A stretch of 13,958 bases of DNA from Rickettsiales bacterium (GCA_031286185.1 JAITUS010000112.1:1-13958); one strand, 5' to 3'. Shown: positions 7,321 to 13,958, numbered from the stretch's first letter. Numbers and translations: made by a program. Notes: generated by a model not told the origin, from the sequence alone.

Positions 7321-7620
7321 ATGGGCATTGACGATAGAGTAGTTTTTAAGATTTACAAACCAACAAGAACTGCAACACAATCAGGCTTAGGTAATACACA
7401 CTTTTGGCACCTAAGAACTGAACCTGATCCTTACTATATTGAACCTCTGATGGGATGGATTGGTTCAAAAAACCCAAAAAAACAGATTGTATTAAAGTTT
7501 GACTCCCTTGAAAAAGCAGTATTCTACGCAAAAAGACGCAATGCTAAATATATAATTGAAATGCCAAAAGACATTAAGAGACGCCCAAAATCTTACGCGA
7601 GTAATTTCATACCTAAGTAA
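7321..7620 (+). CDS. NADH dehydrogenase accessory subunit, NDUFS4-like
   Basis: The 99-residue protein matches the 'ETC complex I subunit conserved region' family (NDUFS4, the 18-kDa accessory subunit). Visible signature elements are KPTRTATQSGLGNTHFWHL, the MGWIGS block, LKFDSLEKAVFYAKRRNAKYII and the end KSYASNFIPK. The family is shared between mitochondria and alphaproteobacteria and is thought to help assemble or stabilise the NADH-binding module of complex I on the cytoplasmic side of the membrane. It lacks a targeting sequence, as expected in bacteria. The ATG at 7321 starts right at the family homology; the ribosome binding site is weak. It is a single gene, followed by a large repeat region. 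Confidence 0.9.
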   Translation: MGIDDRVVFKIYKPTRTATQSGLGNTHFWHLRTEPDPYYIEPLMGWIGSKNPKKQIVLKFDSLEKAVFYAKRRNAKYIIEMPKDIKRRPKSYASNFIPK

Positions 7621-7641
7621 GTTCTGTTGTTACCCTCTTCT

Positions 7642-7751
7642 TGTCATCCCAATCCCTATGATGTCATCTCAGTGCCTCCTTTTTTGTCATCCCAGTAGCC
7701 TAGAAGGGTGTCATCCCAGTGCCCCTCCTCCTGTCATCCCAGTGCGTGACA
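7642..7751 (+). repeat. Degenerate tandem array of TGTCATCCCAGTG units
   Basis: Five copies of a TGTCATCCCAGTG-like core start at 7642, 7662, 7685, 7709 and 7732. The spacing is 20-24 bases and the linkers are short, C-rich and variable. The array begins 22 bases after the stop of the NDUFS4-like gene. The last copy is also the left end of the first palindromic unit, so the array seems to have grown from the terminus of that element. No coding frame is supported. Confidence 0.75.
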
Positions 7752-7866
7752 CTGAGATCCAGTCTTTCCATAATAATTAATGTTATATTTTAACGTAAAA
7801 CGGCTATTTTTATACTCACTAACCTAACAAAATTCCTGGATTCCAGCGTCACGCGCTGGAATGACA
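7732..7866 (+). repeat. Palindromic repeat unit A
   Basis: This 135-base unit begins TGTCAT and ends ATGACA, so its ends are inverted repeats. Inside are a CAGTG/CACTG hairpin near the left end and, at the right end, ATTCCAGCG (7840-7848) pairing with CGCTGGAAT (7854-7862) around a five-base loop. Wolbachia and relatives carry many such elements between genes. Unit B at 7877-7999 is a related, more compact copy. Confidence 0.75.
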
Positions 7867-7876
7867 GGTCTGTGGG

Positions 7877-7999
7877 TGTCATTCCAGTGCTCCCGACACT
7901 GGGATCCAGTTTTCCATAAAACGGTGCATTTTAACATAACTTTTATGCTCACCTACTTGATAAAATTCCTAGATTCCAGCGTATGACGCTGGAATGACA
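7877..7999 (+). repeat. Palindromic repeat unit B
   Basis: This second copy of the unit, 123 bases long, again runs from TGTCAT to ATGACA. Near its left end CCAGTG pairs with CACTGG. At its right end ATTCCAGCGT (7973-7982) pairs perfectly with ACGCTGGAAT (7986-7995) around three bases. The middle is AT-rich and aligns only loosely with unit A. It is separated from unit A by ten bases, in the same orientation. Confidence 0.75.
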
Positions 8000-8067
8000 C
8001 CGTTTGTTGTAAAAATAAATGTTCGTTCATGAATTGCTTTAATATTTAAGAAATTTACCAAATAAGA

Positions 8068-8356
8068 AAAAAAGGCAAAAAAATCCCGTGGTAGAAGTTG
8101 CTCACTTTCTAATCCTGCAAATTGGCGTACTATACTGTCTTAAACGACTTATAAGCGCGTTTCAGCTTGTATAGGCAAAAACCTAGAAGCCTTAGGTGAA
8201 ATTAATAAAGACATGAGGTGCACATAGTGCAAAAAATTAAACATAAGACATCAACTACGTGATACTTTCGTCGTTTAATCTGCACAGGTTGAAGCTAAAC
8301 GAATAGCTTCAATAACATGATAAAGGGACTGGCGAAGGTTGTCAAGTAGTTTTTTT
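8068..8356 (+). repeat. ~289-bp dispersed repeat, left copy
   Basis: This block reappears in reverse complement at 13670-13958. By eye identity is about 90 percent overall, with long identical runs near 8108-8170 and lower similarity after 8312. Several hairpins lie inside it and are kept in both copies: GAAGCT/AGCTTC around an eight-base loop (8291-8310), a GCAC-ATA-GTGC stem near 8220-8230, and a CCTA/TAGG stem near 8181-8196. No convincing open frame is present. It may be a transposon remnant, a MITE or a structured RNA element. Together with units A and B and the argD promoter region it fills the 7621-8511 gap. Confidence 0.8.
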
Positions 8357-8440
8357 TGTTTCTGACGATTGTTATATGCCCAGCGCGCTGCTAAAAATTG
8401 GTTGGGTATGGTTATGCAAAAAGTCTAACGACAACTTAAA

Positions 8441-8470
8441 CCTTAGCAAAGGAAAAGCTTTGTGCTAAGG
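8441..8470 (+). promoter_or_regulatory. Hairpin overlapping the argD promoter
   Basis: CCTTAGCAAAG (8441-8451) pairs with CTTTGTGCTAAGG (8458-8470), leaving a two-base bulge and a six-base loop. The right arm covers the putative -35 hexamer at 8460-8465. No T run follows, so it is a poor terminator. It could be an operator-like dyad or a chance palindrome. A 10-base perfect palindrome CAGCGCGCTG lies a little upstream at 8381-8390. Confidence 0.4.
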
Positions 8471-8488
8471 GAGTATTTAAAGTATAAT
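8460..8488 (+). promoter_or_regulatory. Putative argD promoter
   Basis: TTGTGC (8460-8465) and a perfect TATAAT (8483-8488) are 17 bases apart. The TATAAT lies 23 bases before the argD ATG, leaving a very short leader without an obvious Shine-Dalgarno sequence. Confidence 0.5.
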
Positions 8489-8511
8489 GTGGATAGTATT
8501 ACAGCACTTAA

Positions 8512-9690
8512 ATGAATCACATTGTCAATGCGTACAATAGATTTGAAACTCCTATAGTTAGAGGAGAAGGGGTATACCTTTTTGATAAAGATGGCAAAAA
8601 ATATCTAGACTTTGCTGCGGGTATTTCTACAACCTCTTTAGGACATTGTCACCCATATATTGCAGATAAGCTGAAAGAGCAATCGGATTTATTATGGCAC
8701 TGCTCTAATATTTTTACTATTCCCGAGCAAGAAAGGCTTGCTGAGCGTTTAACAACACTTACTTTTGCGGATAAAGTTTTTTTCTGTTCAAGCGGACTTG
8801 AAGCAACAGAAGCTGCAATTAAATTTATTCGCCGTTATTTTTATTTAAAAGGGCAAGAAAAGCGCAACCGCATTATTACAATCGAAGGGGGGTTTCATGG
8901 CCGCAGTATTGCTGCAATTTCCGCTGGAGGAAATGAAAAATCACGCAAAGGTTTTGCTCCACTCCTTGCTGGTTTTGATAAAGTGCCAAGAAACAACATC
9001 AAAGCGCTAGAGGAGAAAATCAGTAATGAAACAGCTGCTGTGTTTTTAGAGCCCATACAAAGCGAGGGTGGAGTGTATACACTGGATGTAGAATACCTTC
9101 ACAAAGTAAGGGAAATAACAAAATCTCAGAAAATGATCCTATGCTTTGATGAAGTGCAATGTGGGTATGGGCGTATTGGTTCTTTATTTCATTATCAAAA
9201 TATAGGAATCGAACCTGACATTTTAACTTGCGCGAAGGCTATGGGTAACGGGTTTCCCTTAGCTGCATGTTTAGTAAGAAATTATATAGCAGAAGCGATT
9301 ACTCCAGGAACTCACGGATCAACTTATGGCGGTAATCCGCTTGCCATGACTGTTGGTAACGCAGTGCTCGATATAGTGCTGAAAGAAGGCTTTTTCGACC
9401 ATATTAGAAGGGTTAGTAAATATCTAAAAGAAAAATTACTACTGTTAGCTGAAGAATTTCCAAGAATAATCTCAGAAATTCGTGGGGAGGGTTTGTTAAT
9501 AGGAATAGAGCTTAAAGCTCCTTTGGCTGACAAAATTGTTAGCCAATCCCTTGACAAAGGTTTAATAATGACTAAAGTTTTAAATAATAGAGTAGTGAGA
9601 ATAACACCTCCACTTATTGTTCAGGATAAAAATGTGGATGCAGCGTGTGATACACTCTATAATTCATTTTTTGAGATTAAAGGTATATAA
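8512..9690 (+). CDS. argD: Acetylornithine/succinyldiaminopimelate aminotransferase
   Basis: This is a class-III PLP-dependent aminotransferase of 392 residues, the usual length. The family swaps an amino group between glutamate and N-acetylornithine (arginine synthesis) or N-succinyl-LL-diaminopimelate (the DapC step to lysine and peptidoglycan). Visible landmarks are the GHCHP segment (44-48), SSGLEATEAAIK (93-104), the PLP-ring contact FDEVQCGYGR with Asp213, the Schiff-base lysine Lys242 in CAKAMGNGFPLAA, and HGSTYGGNPLA. Wolbachia is understood to lack arginine synthesis but to keep the diaminopimelate branch, so a DapC role is the more likely one; that is inference. The start is the ATG at 8512, which opens at the family's N terminus, with a weak ribosome binding site. 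A 109-base gap separates it from the next operon. Confidence 0.93.
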   Translation: MNHIVNAYNRFETPIVRGEGVYLFDKDGKKYLDFAAGISTTSLGHCHPYIADKLKEQSDLLWHCSNIFTIPEQERLAERLTTLTFADKVFFCSSGLEATEAAIKFIRRYFYLKGQEKRNRIITIEGGFHGRSIAAISAGGNEKSRKGFAPLLAGFDKVPRNNIKALEEKISNETAAVFLEPIQSEGGVYTLDVEYLHKVREITKSQKMILCFDEVQCGYGRIGSLFHYQNIGIEPDILTCAKAMGNGFPLAACLVRNYIAEAITPGTHGSTYGGNPLAMTVGNAVLDIVLKEGFFDHIRRVSKYLKEKLLLLAEEFPRIISEIRGEGLLIGIELKAPLADKIVSQSLDKGLIMTKVLNNRVVRITPPLIVQDKNVDAACDTLYNSFFEIKGI

Positions 9691-9734
9691 ATGTTTTAGA
9701 AAAATATAAAGTCCAGCTATACAAAATTTCAAAC

Positions 9735-9763
9735 TTGCGAATGCTTCTTATAACATGTAAAAT
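9735..9763 (+). promoter_or_regulatory. Possible promoter of the corC-gapR-ubiX-folD operon
   Basis: TTGCGA (9735-9740) and TAAAAT (9758-9763) are 17 bases apart in the 109-base gap before the ATG at 9800. The match is moderate and the region is AT-rich, so confidence is low. Confidence 0.3.
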
Positions 9764-9799
9764 TAACTCTGTTTTTTGTCACAATAACATCATACTTTA

Positions 9800-11086
9800 A
9801 TGGATTGGTTATTGGGTTCAATATTATCGGTAATTTTTGTTTTATTGATTTTATCGTTTTTATTTTCAGGGGCAGAAATAGGTCTAACCTCAATCAGCCG
9901 ATCTCGCGTTAATAAGCTAAAGCTAGAGGGTAACAAAAGGGCCAAGATAATAGATCGCTTGTTAAGTAAAAAAGAATTAACAATAGGAACGATGCTGCTC
10001 GGCAATACGATTATTAACATTACTTGTTCCGCTTTATTTACAGCGATATTTATAAATTTCTTTGGAAGTGAAGGCGTATTTCTATCAACGATTGTAATGA
10101 CATTTTGTATTTTGCTGTTTTGCGAGGTGTTACCAAAAACTTACGCCATGCAAAATCCTGAGAAATTTACATTATTTTCCACTTATTTTGTACTGTTTTT
10201 TGTCAAGATTTTTTCTCCATTGACATTAGGCATTCAGTTTATTGTCAATCTTATTCTAAAGTTATGTGGGCTTCACAAGAATAGGGAAGTAATATCTGCA
10301 GCGGATGCAATGCGTAATATGATTACTCTTCATCGCAGTGAAGGAACCATGTTACAACAGGATTTGGATATGCTAAACAGCATACTTGATTTAGCTGAGA
10401 CAGAGATATCGGAAATTATGACCCATAGGAGAAACCTATTTTCTCTTGATATAGATCGAAATAAAGAAGAATTGATAAGAGAAATTTTAACCAGCAGTCA
10501 CAGTAGGGTGCCTTTATGGCAAAAAGAACCAGATAACATTGTCGGAGTAGTTCACGTAAAGAATCTAATAAACGCTTTGCGTGAAAAGGATAATAAAATA
10601 GAGGAGGTTAATATTGCCCAAATTATGTCAAAACCCTGTTTCTTACCAGAAAGTACACCACTTAGCGTTCAACTACATAACTTCCGTCAAAATAGAAAAC
10701 ATCTTGCGTTTGTTGTTGATGAGTATGGAGCACTGCAGGGAATTGTAACTCTTGAAGATATATTGGAAGAAATAGTTGGAGAAATTTCCGATGAGCATGA
10801 TTTAATCACGGAGAATTTTATAAAGAAAATATCTGACAATGTGTATCATATCGAAGGAAAATCAACTATTAGGGACATTAACAGACAGTTACACTGGAAT
10901 CTTCCTGATGAAGAAGCTACAACTCTAGCAGGTATGATTGTGAATGAGATAGAGCGCATTCCTGACGAAGGCGAAGAATTTTTCATATGTGGTTTTCATT
11001 TCAAGATTTTGAAAAAAGATAAAAATATTATTACTGTTATTGAAGTACAAGTAAAAACTGATCATACTATGACAGCGATTAATTAG
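9800..11086 (+). CDS. CorC/HlyC-family membrane protein with CNNM (DUF21) and CBS domains
   Basis: The 428-residue protein has the full layout of bacterial CNNM/CorC transporters, linked to magnesium or cobalt efflux and historically annotated as hemolysins. Residues 1 to about 180 form the DUF21 membrane domain, with hydrophobic segments near 5-25, 60-88, 92-115 and 127-160 and the motif SGAEIGLTS. A paired CBS module follows (about 200-325), recognisable from IMTHRRNLFSLD...SRVPLW and VVDEYGALQGIVTLEDILEEIVGEI. A C-terminal CorC_HlyC domain (about 335-420) contains IEGKSTIRDINRQL and EATTLAGMI...GEEF. It acts in the inner membrane; CBS pairs usually sense adenine nucleotides. It is the first gene of a five-gene run, nine bases before the GapR-like gene. 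Transport substrate is unproven. Confidence 0.9.
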   Translation: MDWLLGSILSVIFVLLILSFLFSGAEIGLTSISRSRVNKLKLEGNKRAKIIDRLLSKKELTIGTMLLGNTIINITCSALFTAIFINFFGSEGVFLSTIVMTFCILLFCEVLPKTYAMQNPEKFTLFSTYFVLFFVKIFSPLTLGIQFIVNLILKLCGLHKNREVISAADAMRNMITLHRSEGTMLQQDLDMLNSILDLAETEISEIMTHRRNLFSLDIDRNKEELIREILTSSHSRVPLWQKEPDNIVGVVHVKNLINALREKDNKIEEVNIAQIMSKPCFLPESTPLSVQLHNFRQNRKHLAFVVDEYGALQGIVTLEDILEEIVGEISDEHDLITENFIKKISDNVYHIEGKSTIRDINRQLHWNLPDEEATTLAGMIVNEIERIPDEGEEFFICGFHFKILKKDKNIITVIEVQVKTDHTMTAIN

Positions 11087-11095
11087 TTAGGTTTT

Positions 11096-11362
11096 ATGGA
11101 AGACACAGTAAAAATAACAGCCGATGAGTTAAAAGGTTATATAGAAAGAATCGAAAAACTCGAGCAAGAAAGGAAGGATGTGCAAGGTCACATTCGTGAT
11201 GTATATGCAAAAGCTGCAGATGAAGGTTGGGATACAAAGGTGATGAAACAGATTGTCAGGCTAAGAAAGATGGATAATGATGACAGAGAAGAACAAGAAA
11301 TATTACTTGATACTTATAAACGTGCATTGGGAATGAATTGCGAAGAAGAGTTAAGTGAATAG
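11096..11362 (+). CDS. gapR: GapR-like DNA-binding protein (DUF2312)
   Basis: The 88-residue protein fits the DUF2312/GapR family of alphaproteobacteria. Its Caulobacter member binds overtwisted, AT-rich DNA and helps topoisomerases during replication. It is almost entirely helical with an N-terminal coiled coil (ADELKGYIERIEKLEQERKDVQGHIRDVYAKAADEGWD). The conserved KVMKQIVRLRKMD segment and a short acidic tail follow. Length is typical. It starts nine bases after the upstream gene, and its last eight bases overlap the GTG start of ubiX, so translation of the two is probably coupled. The nucleoid role is taken from the family and not shown here. Confidence 0.9.
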   Translation: MEDTVKITADELKGYIERIEKLEQERKDVQGHIRDVYAKAADEGWDTKVMKQIVRLRKMDNDDREEQEILLDTYKRALGMNCEEELSE

Positions 11363-11918
11363 CAGAATTGTAATTGGGATAAGTGGAGCATCTAGTTCTA
11401 TTTATGGTGTGCGTATTTTAGAAGTGTTAAAAGATGCTGACTATGAAACTCATTTAGTAATAAGTCGCGCTGGAAAAACCACTCTGGCTCATGAAGTTGC
11501 AGAAAGACTTGAAGACATCACATCACTTGCAGATTTTTACTATTCTGAAGAAAAAATAGGAGAGAAAATAGCGAGCGGTTCGTTTGAAACTTTAGGGATG
11601 ATTATCGCTCCATGTTCTATGAAAACAATGTCTGAAATTGCGTCAGGCGTTACTTCCAACCTGTTAACGAGAGCTGCAGATGTAACGCTAAAAGAAAGAA
11701 GGAAATTAGTTCTTATGGTGCGAGAGTCGCCACTGCATCTCGGTCATTTACGAAATATGTTAAAATTGACGGAGATGGGGGCAATTATTGCTCCGCCAAT
11801 GCCAGCTTTTTATATTAAACCGAAATCTTTGGAGGACATTATAAATCATTCTATTGGCAAAGTATTAAGTTTATTTGATATCAAATTACCTGGCTTCAAA
11901 GAATGGCAAGGAGTATAG
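11355..11918 (+). CDS. ubiX: Flavin prenyltransferase UbiX
   Basis: UbiX joins a dimethylallyl group to FMN to make prenylated FMN, the cofactor of the UbiD decarboxylase in ubiquinone synthesis. The 187-residue protein has the expected size and motifs: the N-terminal FMN-binding GISGASSSIYGVRILEVL (8-25), the SRAG segment, APCSMKTMSEIASGVTSNLLTRAADVTLKE, and MVRESPLHLGHLRNM followed by GAIIAPPMPAFY. The start is a GTG at 11355, inside the last codons of the gapR-like gene and in another frame; the family N terminus begins just there. folD follows three bases after its stop. A partner ubiD is not in the window. Confidence 0.95.
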   Translation: MNSRIVIGISGASSSIYGVRILEVLKDADYETHLVISRAGKTTLAHEVAERLEDITSLADFYYSEEKIGEKIASGSFETLGMIIAPCSMKTMSEIASGVTSNLLTRAADVTLKERRKLVLMVRESPLHLGHLRNMLKLTEMGAIIAPPMPAFYIKPKSLEDIINHSIGKVLSLFDIKLPGFKEWQGV

Positions 11919-11921
11919 CAA

Positions 11922-12818
11922 GTGGCAATTATCATTGACGGCAAGGAAATAGCAAGTGATCTGTGCAAGAAGTTATCACAAAAAATCGATGTTTTAAAGA
12001 AGAAGCACAACATTTTTCCTTGTCTTAAAGTAATTCTTGTGGGTAGCAACCCAGCAAGTCAAGTCTATGTCCGTAATAAACAAAAAAAAGCAGAGTCAAT
12101 AGGCATAAGTTCTGAGACTATTGTTTTACCTGATAATATTTCAGAAAATGAATTAATTGCAAAAATTAATGAGTTAAATGTAGATCCGTCTGTGCATGGC
12201 ATTTTAGTACAATTGCCTTTACCAAGCCGTATTAAAGCAAGCAGAGTAATTAACACAGTAAGCGTTGAAAAAGATGTGGATGGCTTCCATGATGAAAACG
12301 TTGGCCGATTAGTTAAAGGTGAAAAAAATTGCCTTATACCTTGTACTCCTAAAGGTTCTTTGCATTTAATTAAATTGGTTGAAAGTAATCTTTCAGGTAA
12401 AAACGCAGTCGTGATTGGCAGATCAAACATCGTGGGTAAACCGATGTTTCACCTGTTGTTGCAAGAAAACTGTACTGTTACCATTTTGCATTCACAAAGC
12501 AGGAATTTAGCTGAATACTGCTCTAAAGCGGATATAGTAGCTGCAGCGGTTGGAAAGCCAAATTTTGTCCAAAAAGACTGGATAAAGAAAGGGGCAATAG
12601 TGATTGACGTTGGTATAAATAATGTGAATGTAGGAGGGCAAACAAAGCTCGTGGGTGATGTTGACTTCGATGGAGTAAAAGAAAAAGTCAAAGCTATTAC
12701 GCCAGTGCCTGGGGGCGTTGGTCCAATGACCATTGCGCTTTTGATGATAAACACTGTTATTGCTGCTTGTCTGCAAGAGAAAGTTGATACTTCTGATTTC
12801 ATGGACCAAGGTTTATAG
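11922..12818 (+). CDS. folD: Bifunctional methylenetetrahydrofolate dehydrogenase/cyclohydrolase
   Basis: FolD converts 5,10-methylene-THF to 5,10-methenyl-THF with NADP and then to 10-formyl-THF, supplying one-carbon units for purines and formyl-Met-tRNA. The 298-residue protein shows the N-terminal catalytic domain with [22 protein letters not shown] (Tyr49 and catalytic Lys53) and [16 protein letters not shown] comes next, then the Rossmann part GRSNIVGKP near residues 166-174. The signature [11 protein letters not shown] lies close to the C terminus. The start is a GTG at 11922, three bases after ubiX, and the homology begins immediately. The chain is slightly longer than average because of a short C-terminal tail. 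The deacetylase gene follows after 15 bases. Confidence 0.96.
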   Translation: MAIIIDGKEIASDLCKKLSQKIDVLKKKHNIFPCLKVILVGSNPASQVYVRNKQKKAESIGISSETIVLPDNISENELIAKINELNVDPSVHGILVQLPLPSRIKASRVINTVSVEKDVDGFHDENVGRLVKGEKNCLIPCTPKGSLHLIKLVESNLSGKNAVVIGRSNIVGKPMFHLLLQENCTVTILHSQSRNLAEYCSKADIVAAAVGKPNFVQKDWIKKGAIVIDVGINNVNVGGQTKLVGDVDFDGVKEKVKAITPVPGGVGPMTIALLMINTVIAACLQEKVDTSDFMDQGL

Positions 12819-12833
12819 TTGCAGTAAGGTAGG

Positions 12834-13640
12834 ATGAAAGGTACGAAAATGGCAGGGCTGAAAGGATGGCTAATAACAATTTTTCTTTTGCTATACTCAA
12901 CCACAGTTTTCTGTGGTGGTTGTAACTTTAATTTACCATATCGTGGGCTCAGTTGTAATTTAGATCTATCGTACAGAAGTTTAAGTAACATAAAAAAATT
13001 GTTAAGTAGCAGTGATAAATTTGTTGCACTTACATTTGACGATGGACCATCTAACAGTAGAGTAAACGATATTATCAATGTTTTAGAAAGCTATAAAGCA
13101 AAAGCGACATTTTTTCTTCTTGGTGAACGTATAAATAAAAAAACGTCCGAGATAGTAAAGAGAATCTATAATGCAGGTCATGAGCTGGGCAATCACTCTT
13201 GGTCGCATAGAAAGTTGACATTGCTTTCAAGTGAAGAACAATTGCAAGAGCTGGAGAAGACAAGTACGGCAATTAAAAATGCAACAGAACAAGATGTAAA
13301 ATGGTTTCGCCCACCATATGGATGTCATGATGATAATTTGATTGAAAACACTAATCGATTGAATATGTATTCGATATTATGGACAGTTGACTCTCTAGAT
13401 TGGCAAGGTGATAAACCAGAGATCTTAGTTGAAAGAGTTATAAGCAACGTGCACAATGGAGCAATCATACTGTTCCATGACCACGACAACAAATCAAATA
13501 CAGTTGAGGCTTTACCTCAGATTATTAAGATACTAAAAAAGTCGGGTTATGAGCCTGTTACCTTAAGTGAGTGGGAGGAAAGGGTTTGTAGTGTAGTTAT
13601 ACCAATTCCCACTACACAAGGAAAGGATAGACAACAGTAG
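12834..13640 (+). CDS. Secreted polysaccharide deacetylase, NodB domain
   Basis: The 268-residue protein carries a carbohydrate esterase family 4 (NodB) domain. All five motifs are present: TFDDGP (67-72; metal-binding Asp70), HSWSH (121-125; the two metal histidines), RPPYG (159-163), DSLDW (186-190) and LFHDH with His215. The N terminus has a basic stretch and a hydrophobic core (about 11-26), a probable signal peptide, so it should act in the periplasm or be exported. Three cysteines (27, 30, 41) follow the core, but no standard lipobox is seen. Substrates in this family are peptidoglycan, chitin or other N-acetylated glycans. An ATG at 12849 with AAAGG seven bases upstream is an alternative start (263 residues); the ATG at 12834 has a closer AAGG. 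It is the last gene of the operon; the ~289-bp repeat begins 30 bases later. Confidence 0.9.
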   Translation: MKGTKMAGLKGWLITIFLLLYSTTVFCGGCNFNLPYRGLSCNLDLSYRSLSNIKKLLSSSDKFVALTFDDGPSNSRVNDIINVLESYKAKATFFLLGERINKKTSEIVKRIYNAGHELGNHSWSHRKLTLLSSEEQLQELEKTSTAIKNATEQDVKWFRPPYGCHDDNLIENTNRLNMYSILWTVDSLDWQGDKPEILVERVISNVHNGAIILFHDHDNKSNTVEALPQIIKILKKSGYEPVTLSEWEERVCSVVIPIPTTQGKDRQQ

Positions 13641-13669
13641 AAAAAGCTATAACGTTATCCAATAGAGGC

Positions 13670-13958
13670 GAAAAAACTACTTGACAAATCTCACCCATCC
13701 CCTTATCATAGTACTGAAGCTATTCATTTAGCTTCAATCTGTGCAGATTAAGCGACAAAAGTATCACGTAGTTGGCGTCTTATGTTTAATTTTTTGCACT
13801 ATATGCACCTCATGTCTTTATTAATTTCACCTAGACTTCTAGGGTTTTCCCTATACAAGCTGAAACGCGCTTATAAGTCGTTTAAGACAGTATAGTACGC
13901 CAATTTGCAGGATTAGAGAGTGAGCAACTTCTACCACGGGATTTCTTTTGCCTTTTTT
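13670..13958 (-). repeat. ~289-bp dispersed repeat, inverted right copy
   Basis: Reverse-complemented, this matches 8068-8356 with short indels that balance out. The internal hairpins are retained, for example GAAGCT/AGCTTC at 13716-13735. The window ends inside or exactly at the element, so its outer end cannot be placed. It starts 30 bases after the deacetylase stop, and with that spacer it fills the final 318 gene-free bases. No open frame of interest is present. Confidence 0.8.

Noticed and set aside
7642..7751. Regular short repeats resembling a CRISPR array
   Set aside because: Units are 13-base degenerate cores with linkers of only 7-11 bases that are C-rich and variable in length. 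There are no cas genes. This is a tandem repeat and not repeat-spacer structure.
8441..8470. Intrinsic terminator before argD
   Set aside because: No U run follows the stem, there is no gene immediately upstream for it to end, and it overlaps a promoter-like site instead.
5384..8511. A phage or toxin-antitoxin island in the repeat-rich middle
   Set aside because: No phage, toxin, antitoxin, integrase or transposase genes are seen; only housekeeping-type genes and short non-coding repeats are present.
12449..13078. 209-codon open frame antisense to folD and the deacetylase
   Set aside because: It lies opposite two clearly real genes, has low-complexity composition and shows no family motifs.

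Overview
The window is AT-rich, densely coded DNA whose gene set and repeats point to an obligate intracellular alphaproteobacterium of the Rickettsiales, most likely Wolbachia. The evidence is the truB-rpsO-pnp order, an NDUFS4-like complex I accessory protein, a GapR/DUF2312 protein next to ubiX and folD, an argD-type aminotransferase, and abundant short palindromic intergenic repeats of the 'attccagcg...cgctggaat' type. The genus is an inference from pattern recognition, not from a database search.

Left part (1-5383). The window opens inside a short mobile repeat (1-118). A tRNA-Arg(TCT) gene on the minus strand and rpe on the plus strand follow. Converging on rpe is a minus-strand operon read truB, rpsO, pnp. 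truB is broken by an in-frame stop and a frameshift, while rpsO and pnp look intact. Upstream of truB and divergent from it is an unrecognised 147-residue protein with two membrane segments. It has the best promoter and ribosome binding site in the window.

Middle part (5384-8511). A complete 174-bp miniature transposon-like element, with 12-bp inverted termini and a perfect 9-bp target duplication, lies at 5444-5617; the repeat at 1-118 is a second copy of it. A two-gene minus-strand operon follows: an alpha/beta-hydrolase carboxylesterase, then an atypical SDR NAD(P)-binding protein. Divergent from it is the small NDUFS4-like gene. An 890-bp gene-free stretch then holds a degenerate tandem array, two hairpin-bearing palindromic repeat units, and one copy of a ~289-bp dispersed repeat.

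Right part (8512-13958). argD has its own promoter-like signal overlapped by a hairpin. A tight operon follows: a CorC/HlyC-type CBS membrane protein, GapR-like, ubiX, folD and a secreted NodB-type polysaccharide deacetylase. The window ends in an inverted copy of the ~289-bp repeat, so the argD-to-deacetylase block of about 5.3 kb is bracketed by inverted repeats and could in principle invert.

Functionally the genes are mostly housekeeping: pentose phosphate (rpe), RNA turnover and translation (pnp, rpsO, tRNA), respiration and quinone synthesis (NDUFS4-like, ubiX), one-carbon metabolism (folD), and possibly diaminopimelate or peptidoglycan metabolism (argD, deacetylase). The points most worth a second look are the 174-bp element with its target duplication, the decayed truB inside a live operon, the strongly expressed-looking orphan membrane protein, and the large inverted repeat pair.
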